Positions 18,633 to 26,896 of a DNA stretch of 64,000 nt are shown piece by piece; within the stretch, counting starts at the first letter, position 1, and each line of letters begins with the position of its first letter. Below the pieces are notes generated by a model, which worked only from the letters and a program-made list of their open reading frames with translations, was not told where the DNA came from and made no database searches. Source of the stretch: Bifidobacterium ramosum. Lineage in GTDB: Bacteria; Actinomycetota; Actinomycetes; Actinomycetales; Bifidobacteriaceae. Both the position numbers and the translations under genes were made by a program. The stretch is from assembly GCF_009299505.1 (NCBI RefSeq), contig NZ_WBSM01000009.1, positions 62,001 through 126,000 of the forward strand, written 5' to 3'.

Positions 18633-18790
18633 CCTTAACGGGCATACAGCCGATTTCAAGAGTGGAATCGGCTGTATGTCCGTTAAGGTCGTTGTCTCGT
18701 CTGCCGTCGATGCCAGCAAACGCCCCGCACTCTTCCCTAACGGACAACCAGCCGATTTCGCAGGCGTTTTCGACTGTATGTCCGTTAGGG
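18633..18790. repeat. Family B hairpin pair, copy 1
   Basis: Hairpin B1 (18633-18688) has arms around CGGCTGTATGTCCGTTAAGG; B2 (18735-18790) has arms around CGACTGTATGTCCGTTAGGG. The 46-nt spacer contains GATGCCAGCAAACGCCCCGC, which recurs in changed form in copy 2 at 20251-20402 and partly after 63787. Confidence 0.8.
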
Positions 18791-18848
18791 CGGAGAGAGG
18801 ACCGTATGCAGAGTGTGAATAAACTTGCCGACTGTCGACGGCCGCACC

Positions 18849-19907
18849 TCAACGTCGATTGGCCACTTCCGCCACGAACCGGTCGAAATCAGACTCCTGC
18901 GTGTCGTTGAACCTACGGAATTCCGCAACGGCCTTCGCGTCGGCCTGCTTCTTGCTCACCGTGCCTTTGCCCTGCAACGTCGCCCCGCCGGTAAACATGA
19001 TGTACTGGTTGCACAGCTCCACGCATTCGGCCATCGTGGTGGTCTGATGGTTGCGCACCCGCAGTTCGGCGGCATCCAGAAAGCCCGAGACCAACTGGTT
19101 GAGATGGCTGAGCTCGTCCTCGCTGAGATAGTTCTTGGCTACCGTCACATCCGACGAGTGGATGCGTCCTTCCGGCGATCCTTTCCATGTCGTCAATCCC
19201 ATATTCGGCTTGCCGGCATCGGCGCGCTCGTTGATGATCTCCGCCGCGGTATGGCCGCTGACGGCGTAATGGAACCGATTCTGCACGTTAGCGAAGAAAT
19301 CGCGCGCCGCCTGGCTTTTCGGATCGTAATCCACGCTAATGTCCTGGAAGAGATCCGTGATCTTCTGATAGAACCGCCGTTCGCTGGCGCGAATGTCGCG
19401 GATACGGCGCAGTAGCTCATCGAAATAGTCTTTGCCGAACGGACGACCGTTCCTGAGCATGTCATCATTGAGCACGAATCCCTTGATGATGTACTCGCGC
19501 AGAGTTTTCGTCGCCCACTGACGAAAGCGGGTCGCCTTCATGCTATTGACACGGTATCCGACCGCGATGATGGCGTCGAGATTGTAGAACGCCACTTCTC
19601 GATTGACCGTACGATTGCCCTCCCGTCGAACTATCCGGAAATTCCGGATAGTTGCCGATTCCTCCAGCTCTTGGCTGGAATATATATTCTTCAAGTGCTC
19701 ATTCACCGTACGCACATTGACATCGAACAGCTCGGCCATCGCCTTTTGCGTCAACCAAAACGTCTCGTTTTCGTACCGTACCTGCACCGGCACGTTACGC
19801 CCATCATCCTGATACAGCACAATGTTCGTCTCGATGGCGTCCGCCCCTGCGGCTTCACCGCCTTCAGGCACCGTCGTCCCGTTCATCCGATCCGTCGTCG
19901 TGGTCAT
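18849..19907 (-). CDS. RhuM-family protein
   Basis: A 352-residue protein of the 'virulence RhuM' family. Recognisable stretches are IVLYQDDGRNVPVQVRYENE, FWLTQKAMAELFDVNVRTVN (an HTH-like KilA/phage-antirepressor-type region), NLDAIIAVGYRVNS and RFRQWATKTLREYIIKGFVL. The role of the family is not established; members are common in genomic islands beside defence or toxin-antitoxin genes. The start at 19907 (MTTTTDRMNG) is 9 nt from GGAAGGAG; the 5' end overlaps the upstream HTH gene by 44 nt, so the two are probably cotranscribed. The pair is flanked by directly repeated family-B elements. Confidence 0.85.
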   Translation of the reverse strand: MTTTTDRMNGTTVPEGGEAAGADAIETNIVLYQDDGRNVPVQVRYENETFWLTQKAMAELFDVNVRTVNEHLKNIYSSQELEESATIRNFRIVRREGNRTVNREVAFYNLDAIIAVGYRVNSMKATRFRQWATKTLREYIIKGFVLNDDMLRNGRPFGKDYFDELLRRIRDIRASERRFYQKITDLFQDISVDYDPKSQAARDFFANVQNRFHYAVSGHTAAEIINERADAGKPNMGLTTWKGSPEGRIHSSDVTVAKNYLSEDELSHLNQLVSGFLDAAELRVRNHQTTTMAECVELCNQYIMFTGGATLQGKGTVSKKQADAKAVAEFRRFNDTQESDFDRFVAEVANRR

Positions 19908-20190
19908 GGTGATCATCTCCTTCCTTGCGATCATCATCGGTCTCATGCTCCAACTCCCGGAGCACGTCGGCAGCGTCCTTTCCGAAGAAATGACACAAAG
20001 TCACGAACTCCAACAGCGTCGGCGTCCCGTTCTTCTTCCGTAGGATATCCATGACGCGGCTATGCGTCATGCCGGTCCCCGCACCGATGCGTCGGTACGA
20101 TGGCGTTTCGTCGGCGTCCTCACGCAACTGCATGAAATACTCCGCCGTCAGCCGTTCGAGTTCGCTCCACTGTCTGCCTTTGACTGCCAT
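19864..20190 (-). CDS. Small XRE-like HTH protein
   Basis: A 108-residue protein with an N-terminal helix-turn-helix: YRRIGAGTGMTHSRVMDILR followed by PTLLEFVTLCHFFGKDAADVL, a Cro/CI-type layout. The C-terminal tail (EHETDDDRKEGDDHHDHDD) is highly acidic/His-rich. It probably represses its own operon: the perfect-arm palindrome CCTATCacGATAGG (20199-20212) lies 8 bp before the ATG. It overlaps the downstream RhuM gene. It could act as an antitoxin-like or immunity regulator for RhuM, which is inference from context. Confidence 0.7.
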   Translation of the reverse strand: MAVKGRQWSELERLTAEYFMQLREDADETPSYRRIGAGTGMTHSRVMDILRKKNGTPTLLEFVTLCHFFGKDAADVLRELEHETDDDRKEGDDHHDHDDGSDERDDGA

Positions 20191-20198
20191 GCCGTCAC

Positions 20199-20212
20199 CC
20201 TATCACGATAGG
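20199..20212. promoter_or_regulatory. Probable autoregulatory operator
   Basis: CCTATCacGATAGG is a 6+2+6 palindrome just upstream of the HTH gene start; such placement is typical of an autorepressor site. Confidence 0.5.
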
Positions 20213-20250
20213 TCGAATATTCATCCACACGGCATGTTGCCACACAACCC

Positions 20251-20402
20251 AACGGACAACCAGCCGAAATCGGGGACGAAATCGGCTGTAAGTCCGTTGA
20301 GATTGTTGCTTTCTGTCGTTGATGCCGATAAATACCCCGCACGTTTTTCATCTCAACGGACATACAGCCGATTCCGTAGTCGTTTTCGACTGTATGTCCG
20401 TT
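20251..20402. repeat. Family B hairpin pair, copy 2
   Basis: Hairpins B3 (20251-20298, arms with GTAAGTCCGTT/AACGGACAACC) and B4 (20354-20402, arms with CAACGGACATACAGCCGA). The spacer includes GATGCCGATAAATACCCCGC, matching the copy-1 spacer. It lies in the same orientation as copy 1, so the HTH/RhuM pair sits between direct repeats. B4 may also end the lacI transcript. Confidence 0.8.
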
Positions 20403-20448
20403 GGAGGAGAGGGAAAGGACGGGAGGAACGGAGCAGCATCGCCCCTCC

Positions 20449-21453
20449 TCACCGCCGTGCGGTGGACTCGCGCTCGATGAGCTTGTATCCCACGTTCACG
20501 GTCTGCGGGAAATACTCCTCGTCGGGATGCTCGATGCGGCGCATGAGCAGCGACACGGCCGTGTTCGCCATCCCCTTGAAATCCGTGGCGACGGTCGTCA
20601 GCGACGGCACGGTGTACTGGCCGGAGGTGATGCCGTCGAAGCCAATCACCATCACGTCGTCCGGCACCTTCACGCCAGCATCAGCCAGACCGCGCAGCAC
20701 ACCGATCGCGATGCCATCGTTCAGACAGTACAGTCCGTCGTAGCCGGTCTCGCGCAACGCCTGCGCGATCGTATGGCCGGTCTCGATGCCGCCGTCGATC
20801 GACCATGCCGACTTGATGAAATCGCGCTCCTCGTCGAACGGCAGTCCGGCGGCCAGGATCGCGGCTTTCGCAGAGTGCATGCGCAGGTCACGCGAGCCGG
20901 GGATGACGTTCGGGTTGCCGGGGTCGCGGTTGTCGCCGACGATGCCGATGCGCGTGCAGCCGCGCGCGACGAGATGTTCGATGGCCGCGCGCGAGCCTTC
21001 CGCACTCGGCGCGTTCACGGTGTCGATACCGGTGCCGGTATCGTAGTTCTCGAGCATGACGGACGGATGCTCGTGCAGGATGTCGAGTGCGCGCGGCGCG
21101 TTGATCGCGATAATGCCGTCCGAGAACGTGTACGACAGGTCATTGCTGCCGTTCAGGTAGCGCGACAGTTCGATGAGCATGTGCGATCCGCGACGGTTGA
21201 CTTCGTCGGCGACGCACATCGACAGGTGCGAGAAGTAGTCGCCTTCGAGACCGGACGTGAGGAACGTGATCGTGTCGCTGCGGCCGGAGCGCAGGGACCG
21301 ACCGGACAGGTTGGTCTTATACCCGAGTTTCTTCGCGGCCTCGCGCACGCGCTGGATGGTTTCGGGGCGCACGTAATCCTTGCCGCGCAGCGCGGCGGAT
21401 GCGGTTGTGGCCGTGACCCCTGCCAGTTTGCCGACATCCTTGAGCGTTGCCAT
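20449..21453 (-). CDS. LacI-family transcriptional regulator 1
   Basis: A 334-residue sugar-responsive repressor. HTH: MATLKDVGKLAGVTATTASAALRG; hinge and ligand domain start at LGYKTNLSGRSLRSGRSDTI. The ligand domain is typical (IGIVGDNRDPG, VMVIGFDGI). It lies downstream of GH2 enzyme 1 behind a terminator. A degenerate TTTATCGTTAAGATT just upstream of its own start resembles the TCTCATCGATGAGA operators elsewhere in the locus, which suggests that this protein owns that operator class (inference). The ligand is probably an oligosaccharide of the locus. Confidence 0.9.
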   Translation of the reverse strand: MATLKDVGKLAGVTATTASAALRGKDYVRPETIQRVREAAKKLGYKTNLSGRSLRSGRSDTITFLTSGLEGDYFSHLSMCVADEVNRRGSHMLIELSRYLNGSNDLSYTFSDGIIAINAPRALDILHEHPSVMLENYDTGTGIDTVNAPSAEGSRAAIEHLVARGCTRIGIVGDNRDPGNPNVIPGSRDLRMHSAKAAILAAGLPFDEERDFIKSAWSIDGGIETGHTIAQALRETGYDGLYCLNDGIAIGVLRGLADAGVKVPDDVMVIGFDGITSGQYTVPSLTTVATDFKGMANTAVSLLMRRIEHPDEEYFPQTVNVGYKLIERESTARR

Positions 21454-21484
21454 ACGATCCCTTTCTTTCCCTGCGATTACAGCG

Positions 21485-21500
21485 CTTTATCGTTAAGATT
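21485..21500. promoter_or_regulatory. Degenerate operator type 1 before lacI-1
   Basis: CTTTATCGTTAAGATT matches half of the type-1 operator consensus and suggests autoregulation. Confidence 0.35.
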
Positions 21501-21516
21501 GATTCGTCAAGATTGA

Positions 21517-21562
21517 TTGTAGGCCCGGTATCCGCGGCGACTCGCGGATACCGGGCCTACAA
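21517..21562 (-). terminator. Terminator hairpin after GH2 enzyme 1
   Basis: Perfect 20-bp arms (TTGTAGGCCCGGTATCCGCG and complement) with a 6-nt loop lie between the GH2 stop and lacI-1. Confidence 0.75.
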
Positions 21563-21602
21563 CGACGTTTCGCCCCACGACACTTGGGACGGGACCGCCG
21601 GA

Positions 21603-24600
21603 TTACCGGCTCGTCACCAGGTAGGTACGCGTGGTGACGCGGTCCTCGGACGTGACGATGATGCGCGTCTCATCCGATCCCACAGCCGGCGGCACCACGG
21701 TGATCGCGACATTGGAGCCAGCCACCGGCACCGGTTCGACGGCCGGTTGCGAACCGTCACCAGACATGCCGGACGCACCCGACGTATACGTCTCCACGTC
21801 CGGATCGAACGCGACCGGCTCGCCGTCGACGAGAATCCCCGCCAGATCGGCGTCGCCATGCACCGCCGGAATCTGCGCGTCGCCCCGTACCTCGGTGATC
21901 GCCACGACTTCGCCGTCATCCGTATGGAAGGTGATACGAATGCGCGATGTGCGCACCATCTCGAACGAGTACGTCGTTTCGTCGCCGTTCGAGACCATCT
22001 CGTTGCCCGGCTTGTCGCCGACGGTCGCGTACGCCCACGCCGCGTCGTTTTTCTGCTCGACCGGATGATGGGTCACGGACAGATCACGCACCGGCTTCCA
22101 TGAAACCGCGTCATCCGACCCCGCACCCACGGAGCCGTCCACATCGAGATACTCGACATCCACGTGCTCCGGCAGCACCACGCCGTCGCCGTCCAGGCAG
22201 TAGTACACCGTGAACGAGTCGAGCATGAACGGCGTCTCCTCGCCGTAGCCGAAGCGGTATTCCAGCCACGCCGTGTTCGACGGATCTCCGGCCGTCGACC
22301 AACGGTTTTTCAGGTTGTAGCCGAGGCGGGCGGTGTACGAGACGGTACCGTCCATCAGGTCAGCCACGTCCTCCTGCGCCTTCGGGTCGGTGTTGGTGTA
22401 GGAGGCGCGTACCTGTGGGTACACGTCGTTGCGGAACGAGAACAGGTCGCGGTTCTGCACATGCTCGTCGGTCACGCGAACATGCGCGACGGCACGGCGA
22501 CCGGTCACCCCGGCGACCGCGCCTTCGACTGTGAACTCGCCCGGTGCGGCGACAGCCGTCGCGTCGATCGCATCCCACACGACCGGCAGGTCTTCCTTGA
22601 GTCCGTCGCTCCAGTAGACCGCGACGGTCGGGAAGGTCTCGGCCAGATCTGGCACGATATGCGTGATGGTCGCGATGGATACGTTGGCCACCGCGGATAC
22701 CGCAACGACGACGATCGTGGCGTGTGCGGCCAGTCCGGTGTCGCCGACGGTTCCGGTGACGGTCACGCGACCAGGTTTGGCCAACGCATCGCCCGGGACC
22801 GGCTGCCAATCGACCGGAATCTCGGCATCGAATCCGTGGTCGAACGAAACGGTCGCCGCGGATGGCAGTTCGGGAGCCTCACCCACGATGGTACGCAACG
22901 TGACGTCACGCACGGCAGTCGGTCGCTTGGCATGCGTACCGTGCGCCACGGTGAGCGGCAGGGGAGCGCTGGCGACTACTGCGCCGCCGTAGGTGACGGT
23001 CGCGGTGACGTTCGCGGTTCCGGCGAGCACTGCGACGAGGGCATGATCGGTCCCGTCGGTCGCGGACGCAGTCTGACCGGAGGCAGGATCAGCGGCGGCG
23101 AGCACAGCATGATTGGAGCTGTCGATGACAACGTGTGCGTCATCGAGGTCGATCGGCAGGCCGTTGGTATTGGTCGCGGAAACGACGACCGGCACGATCG
23201 CGTCTTCGATCGGATTGGCAACGGTCGCAGCGATGCTTACGTTGGCAACCGGAGCGGGGGCGATATCGAGACCGATCGTGTACGTGCGGCCTCGCTTGCC
23301 GTCTTCGGAAGTGACGTGTACGCGGTACGCGCCGTTCGGCCAGTTGGCCGGCGGCAGCACGTAGACGAGGTCGTTGCCTTCGGCTTCCGCCTCGATGACC
23401 GGCTTGGGCTGGTCGTAACGCTGGGCGAGCGTGTATTCGGTGCGTTCGGGATCGAAATCGGCAACCGGCTTGCCGTTAATGCGCAGCGAGCGAAGCGCAG
23501 GTTCGTTGATCGGCCGCTCGCCGTCGGCGAGGATGCGAACGGACGCATGCGCGGTCAGCGAACACGACGGGCCGGACACGCCGCCGGGCACTGCAACGGT
23601 TCCGGATACCGCGACAACGCCATCGCCCGCAACATCGACACCATCGGGCAACGCATCCCACGTCACCGGCAACCGCATGAATCCGCCATCACTGGTGATC
23701 GCGGTTACGGCATCCGGCAACTCCACCGGGCGATCAGCGCCACCATCGCCGGCAACGGTCAACGCGACCGGCACTACGTCATCCACGGTCACCACGACCA
23801 CATCAGCGAAAGTTTCACGTGAAACACCATCGCCGCAGTCGATCGCACCGCGCACGCGGAACGCACCGGCCGCCGAACCGCAACCATCATCGACCGCATC
23901 CCACGTCACCGGCACCGCCCGCCGCGATCCGTCACCGAACCGCACGGTCACAGTCTCCGGCAACGTCGGCGCGACGCCCGCAACCGTACGCACGGCCACC
24001 GGCTCGACATCGACCACGTCACCGGCCGCCACGTTTCCGGCAACCGCAATCACGCACGACGCCTTCTTCAATCCCTTGCCACGCGCGGTCACGCGAATCG
24101 GCAGCCCGGACCCGTCGGATGCGACGATCGCCACCACCAGACCGCTGTATGCGCGATGCGTGGCGGATTGCAGCGGCTCGGTGTTCGTCTGGCTGCCGTT
24201 ATCGGTACCGAGCAGCCGGCCATGCTCCACGCTGAACGTCACCTCGTCGTCGGCACGCGGCACGGTCACGCCGATGTCGTCGGTCACGGCGGCAGTGACG
24301 TAGCTCAGATCCTTGCCGTCACCGGTGATCACGTGACGGTCGGCGGATAGCCGCAGAGCCGCCGGCGAACCCGGCGTGGCCTTGCTGTCACGCGCCACGA
24401 TACGGCCCGTGGCATCGCGCGCCACGACCTCGATCACGCCCGGCTCAAACGGCACTTCCCAGTCGAGGCTGAGCTTGCGGCGACTCGGATTCGCCTTCGC
24501 GTAGCGGTACTGGAACGGCTTGTCCGCATGGGACGCATCCAGATGGAAGTCCGTGTCGAAGCTGTCGAATTCGCGCACGCCGAGCGATCGCCCGTTGAGG

Positions 24601-26696
24601 AACAGCTCGGCCGACGCCGCGTTCGTGTACGCCCACACGCTCACCGCCTCGCCGACGCTCCAGTTCCAGTGCGGCAGCAGATGCACCATCGGCGCATCGT
24701 CCGGGTCGGTCCACAGCGATTTGTAGATGTACCACTGATCCTTCGGGATGCCGGCCGTGTCGACCATGCCGTAGTAGGAGCGCAGCGGCGCAAGTACCGT
24801 GCCGTCGGACTCGGCCATGTCGGGCTTGGTCCAGTATGAGTTGGAGATGTACGGCGCAGGTTCGCCGATGTAGTCGAAGCCGGTCCATCCGAACTCGCCC
24901 ACGTTGAACGGGATGTGGATGAGTCGCTCGAACGCGACGTCGATGTAATTGCCTCGCTTGCCGCGGATGTTGTAGGCGCTCAGCTCATAGGTCGTGTCAT
25001 CCCACGGCTTGCGGCCCGGCTCGAACTCGTACTTGCTGGTGTCGATCGGCGGCAGCACGGCCGGGCACTCGCTCACTTCGGTGGGGTAGACATAGTAGCC
25101 GCGGTTGGAGCAGATGTTCGCGCTTTCCGAGTTGACGATCACATCGTTCGGGTTCTTCTCGTGGACTTCGAGCATCTTGTCCTTGCTGATGTACGAGTAG
25201 CCGCGCACGTCCATGCGGTGATGGATGTCGTTGCCGATGCCGTCGATGCCCTTGGACAGATACGACGCGTCGTTGACGGAGTTCGGACGGGTCGGATCGA
25301 GCAGATGACAGCGACGGGTCAGGTCGGCCGCGATCGGAATCTCGGCCTCCTGCCAGGCGATTTCATTGCCCATGCCCCACATGAACACGCACGGCTCGTT
25401 GCGATCGCGCAGGATCATGGCCTTGAGGTCTTCCGGATAGTCGGCGGCGAAATAGTTGGAGTAGTCGTTGCGGTTCTTCGGCGCGGTCCACATATCGGTC
25501 AGCTCCTCGAGCACGAGCAGTCCGAGTCGGCTGCATTCGGCGACCTGCGTCTTGCATGCCGGATTGTGGCTGGTGCGGATCGCGTTGACCCCACCTTCCT
25601 TCATGATTTCGAGCTGGCGCGTGACGGCACGATGGTATGCGGCCGCACCGAGCGCACCTTGGTCGTGGTGCATGCACATGCCGAGCGCGCGCATGTTCAC
25701 GCCGTTGAGGAACAGGCCGCGCTGCGGGTCGAGCGTGATCCAGCGCAGTCCGAAGCGTGTCTCGTACGTGTCGAGCACGGTGCCGTCGGCGGCGAGCAGT
25801 GCGGTGCGCGCGAGGTATTGGTATGGGTCGGCGGTGTTCCACAAGTGCGGCTCGGCGATGGTGAGCACCTGTTCTGCGGTCGGTGCGGGCGCGTACTGCA
25901 AGTCGGCCGACGCAACGGATTCGTTGGCCGGCGCGGCAACGATACGACCAGTCATGTCGGTCGGCACCGCCGTGACGTCTGTCGTGTCTTCGGCGACGAC
26001 GCTGCCATCCGCATCAACGATGGTCGTGCGCAGCGTGACAGCCGCCGCGGACGTCGTTTCGTTGGCAATAGTGGTCGCGACGTGGACTTCGGCGACACCG
26101 TGCGCAACGTCGTCGGCCAACGTCGGCGTGGTGATCTGCGTGCCGTACTGCGCGACGTGGATCGGATCAGTGACGACGAGCGTGATGTCGCGGTACAGGC
26201 CGGCGCCCGCGTACCAGCGCGAGCTTGGTTCCTCGTTGACGGCGCGCACGGTGATGGTGTTGGGTTCGTCGCCGAAGTGCAGATGGTCGGTCACGTCGAT
26301 CTGGAACGCGGTGTAGCCGTAGTGATGTTCACCGACCTTGACTCCGTTGAGCCAGATCTCCGAACGGTCCATCACGCCGTCGAAGTCGAGGACGAACCGT
26401 TTGCCGGCGAGCGCGGCGGGCATGGTGAAGGTCTTGCGGTACCAGCCTTCGCCGACCTTAAGGTAGCCGACGGTGGCGCGGGCGTTGCGCGAGAATCGCC
26501 CCTCCACGCCGAAGTCGTGGGGCACGGTGACTTCGCGCCAGGCCGAGTCGTCGAAGTCGGGGCGTTCCGCGCCGGACGGCGAGCCGCGGAAGAAGCGCCA
26601 GTCACCGTCGAAGTCGATGATCTGACGGCCGTCCGCAGTCTCGGTCAACGTCGTCTGCGGCTTGCTGACAGGCAGTTCGTAAGTGGTGAATCGCAT
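21603..26696 (-). CDS. Giant GH2 family glycoside hydrolase 1 (beta-galactosidase-like), multi-domain
   Basis: A 1697-residue retaining glycosidase. Residues 1 to about 640 form the GH2 sandwich, Ig-like and TIM-barrel domains; acid/base Glu445 is in MWGMGNEIAWQ and nucleophile Glu601 is in NVGEFGWTGFDYIGEP. A DUF4982-type domain follows (LLPHWNWSVGEAVSVWAYTN). The rest consists of repeated bacterial Ig-like, Big_4-like (APTLPETVTVRFGDGS) and cadherin-like modules, an F5/8-like segment (ASYTNTDPKAQEDVADLMDG) and a final cadherin-like module. No signal peptide, LPXTG motif or membrane anchor is seen, so it appears intracellular although the tail is of extracellular type. The start at 26696 (MRFTTYELPV) is preceded by AAAGGAAC. 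A paralog is at 41800-46755. Substrate is not resolved; the GH115 context also allows a xylan-side-chain role. Confidence 0.88.
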   Translation of the reverse strand: MRFTTYELPVSKPQTTLTETADGRQIIDFDGDWRFFRGSPSGAERPDFDDSAWREVTVPHDFGVEGRFSRNARATVGYLKVGEGWYRKTFTMPAALAGKRFVLDFDGVMDRSEIWLNGVKVGEHHYGYTAFQIDVTDHLHFGDEPNTITVRAVNEEPSSRWYAGAGLYRDITLVVTDPIHVAQYGTQITTPTLADDVAHGVAEVHVATTIANETTSAAAVTLRTTIVDADGSVVAEDTTDVTAVPTDMTGRIVAAPANESVASADLQYAPAPTAEQVLTIAEPHLWNTADPYQYLARTALLAADGTVLDTYETRFGLRWITLDPQRGLFLNGVNMRALGMCMHHDQGALGAAAYHRAVTRQLEIMKEGGVNAIRTSHNPACKTQVAECSRLGLLVLEELTDMWTAPKNRNDYSNYFAADYPEDLKAMILRDRNEPCVFMWGMGNEIAWQEAEIPIAADLTRRCHLLDPTRPNSVNDASYLSKGIDGIGNDIHHRMDVRGYSYISKDKMLEVHEKNPNDVIVNSESANICSNRGYYVYPTEVSECPAVLPPIDTSKYEFEPGRKPWDDTTYELSAYNIRGKRGNYIDVAFERLIHIPFNVGEFGWTGFDYIGEPAPYISNSYWTKPDMAESDGTVLAPLRSYYGMVDTAGIPKDQWYIYKSLWTDPDDAPMVHLLPHWNWSVGEAVSVWAYTNAASAELFLNGRSLGVREFDSFDTDFHLDASHADKPFQYRYAKANPSRRKLSLDWEVPFEPGVIEVVARDATGRIVARDSKATPGSPAALRLSADRHVITGDGKDLSYVTAAVTDDIGVTVPRADDEVTFSVEHGRLLGTDNGSQTNTEPLQSATHRAYSGLVVAIVASDGSGLPIRVTARGKGLKKASCVIAVAGNVAAGDVVDVEPVAVRTVAGVAPTLPETVTVRFGDGSRRAVPVTWDAVDDGCGSAAGAFRVRGAIDCGDGVSRETFADVVVVTVDDVVPVALTVAGDGGADRPVELPDAVTAITSDGGFMRLPVTWDALPDGVDVAGDGVVAVSGTVAVPGGVSGPSCSLTAHASVRILADGERPINEPALRSLRINGKPVADFDPERTEYTLAQRYDQPKPVIEAEAEGNDLVYVLPPANWPNGAYRVHVTSEDGKRGRTYTIGLDIAPAPVANVSIAATVANPIEDAIVPVVVSATNTNGLPIDLDDAHVVIDSSNHAVLAAADPASGQTASATDGTDHALVAVLAGTANVTATVTYGGAVVASAPLPLTVAHGTHAKRPTAVRDVTLRTIVGEAPELPSAATVSFDHGFDAEIPVDWQPVPGDALAKPGRVTVTGTVGDTGLAAHATIVVVAVSAVANVSIATITHIVPDLAETFPTVAVYWSDGLKEDLPVVWDAIDATAVAAPGEFTVEGAVAGVTGRRAVAHVRVTDEHVQNRDLFSFRNDVYPQVRASYTNTDPKAQEDVADLMDGTVSYTARLGYNLKNRWSTAGDPSNTAWLEYRFGYGEETPFMLDSFTVYYCLDGDGVVLPEHVDVEYLDVDGSVGAGSDDAVSWKPVRDLSVTHHPVEQKNDAAWAYATVGDKPGNEMVSNGDETTYSFEMVRTSRIRITFHTDDGEVVAITEVRGDAQIPAVHGDADLAGILVDGEPVAFDPDVETYTSGASGMSGDGSQPAVEPVPVAGSNVAITVVPPAVGSDETRIIVTSEDRVTTRTYLVTSR

Positions 26697-26757
26697 GATC
26701 GTTCCTTTGATCAGGCCCCTGCATCGGGGCTCAATAGGCGTTTTCGGGTATGAAAAA

Positions 26758-26798
26758 CCGGCGGCCTCCGACCCGGCAATCGGATCGGAGGCCGCCGG
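26758..26798 (-). terminator. Terminator/attenuator between GPH transporter 1 and GH2 enzyme 1
   Basis: CCGGCGGCCTCCGA and its complement form a 14-bp stem; reading the - strand, TTTTT follows at once. A second hairpin (CCGGAAAAC / GTTTTCCGG, 26810-26840) lies upstream. Transporter transcripts should mostly end here, lowering GH2 expression or requiring a separate promoter. Confidence 0.75.
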
Positions 26799-26896
26799 CT
26801 GCAAACATCCGGAAAACATGAAACAGGAAAGGTTTTCCGGAAATCTAGATCACATCATCATGACGTCTGTCATCGCCGGGAGTCCGGCGATGCGGT

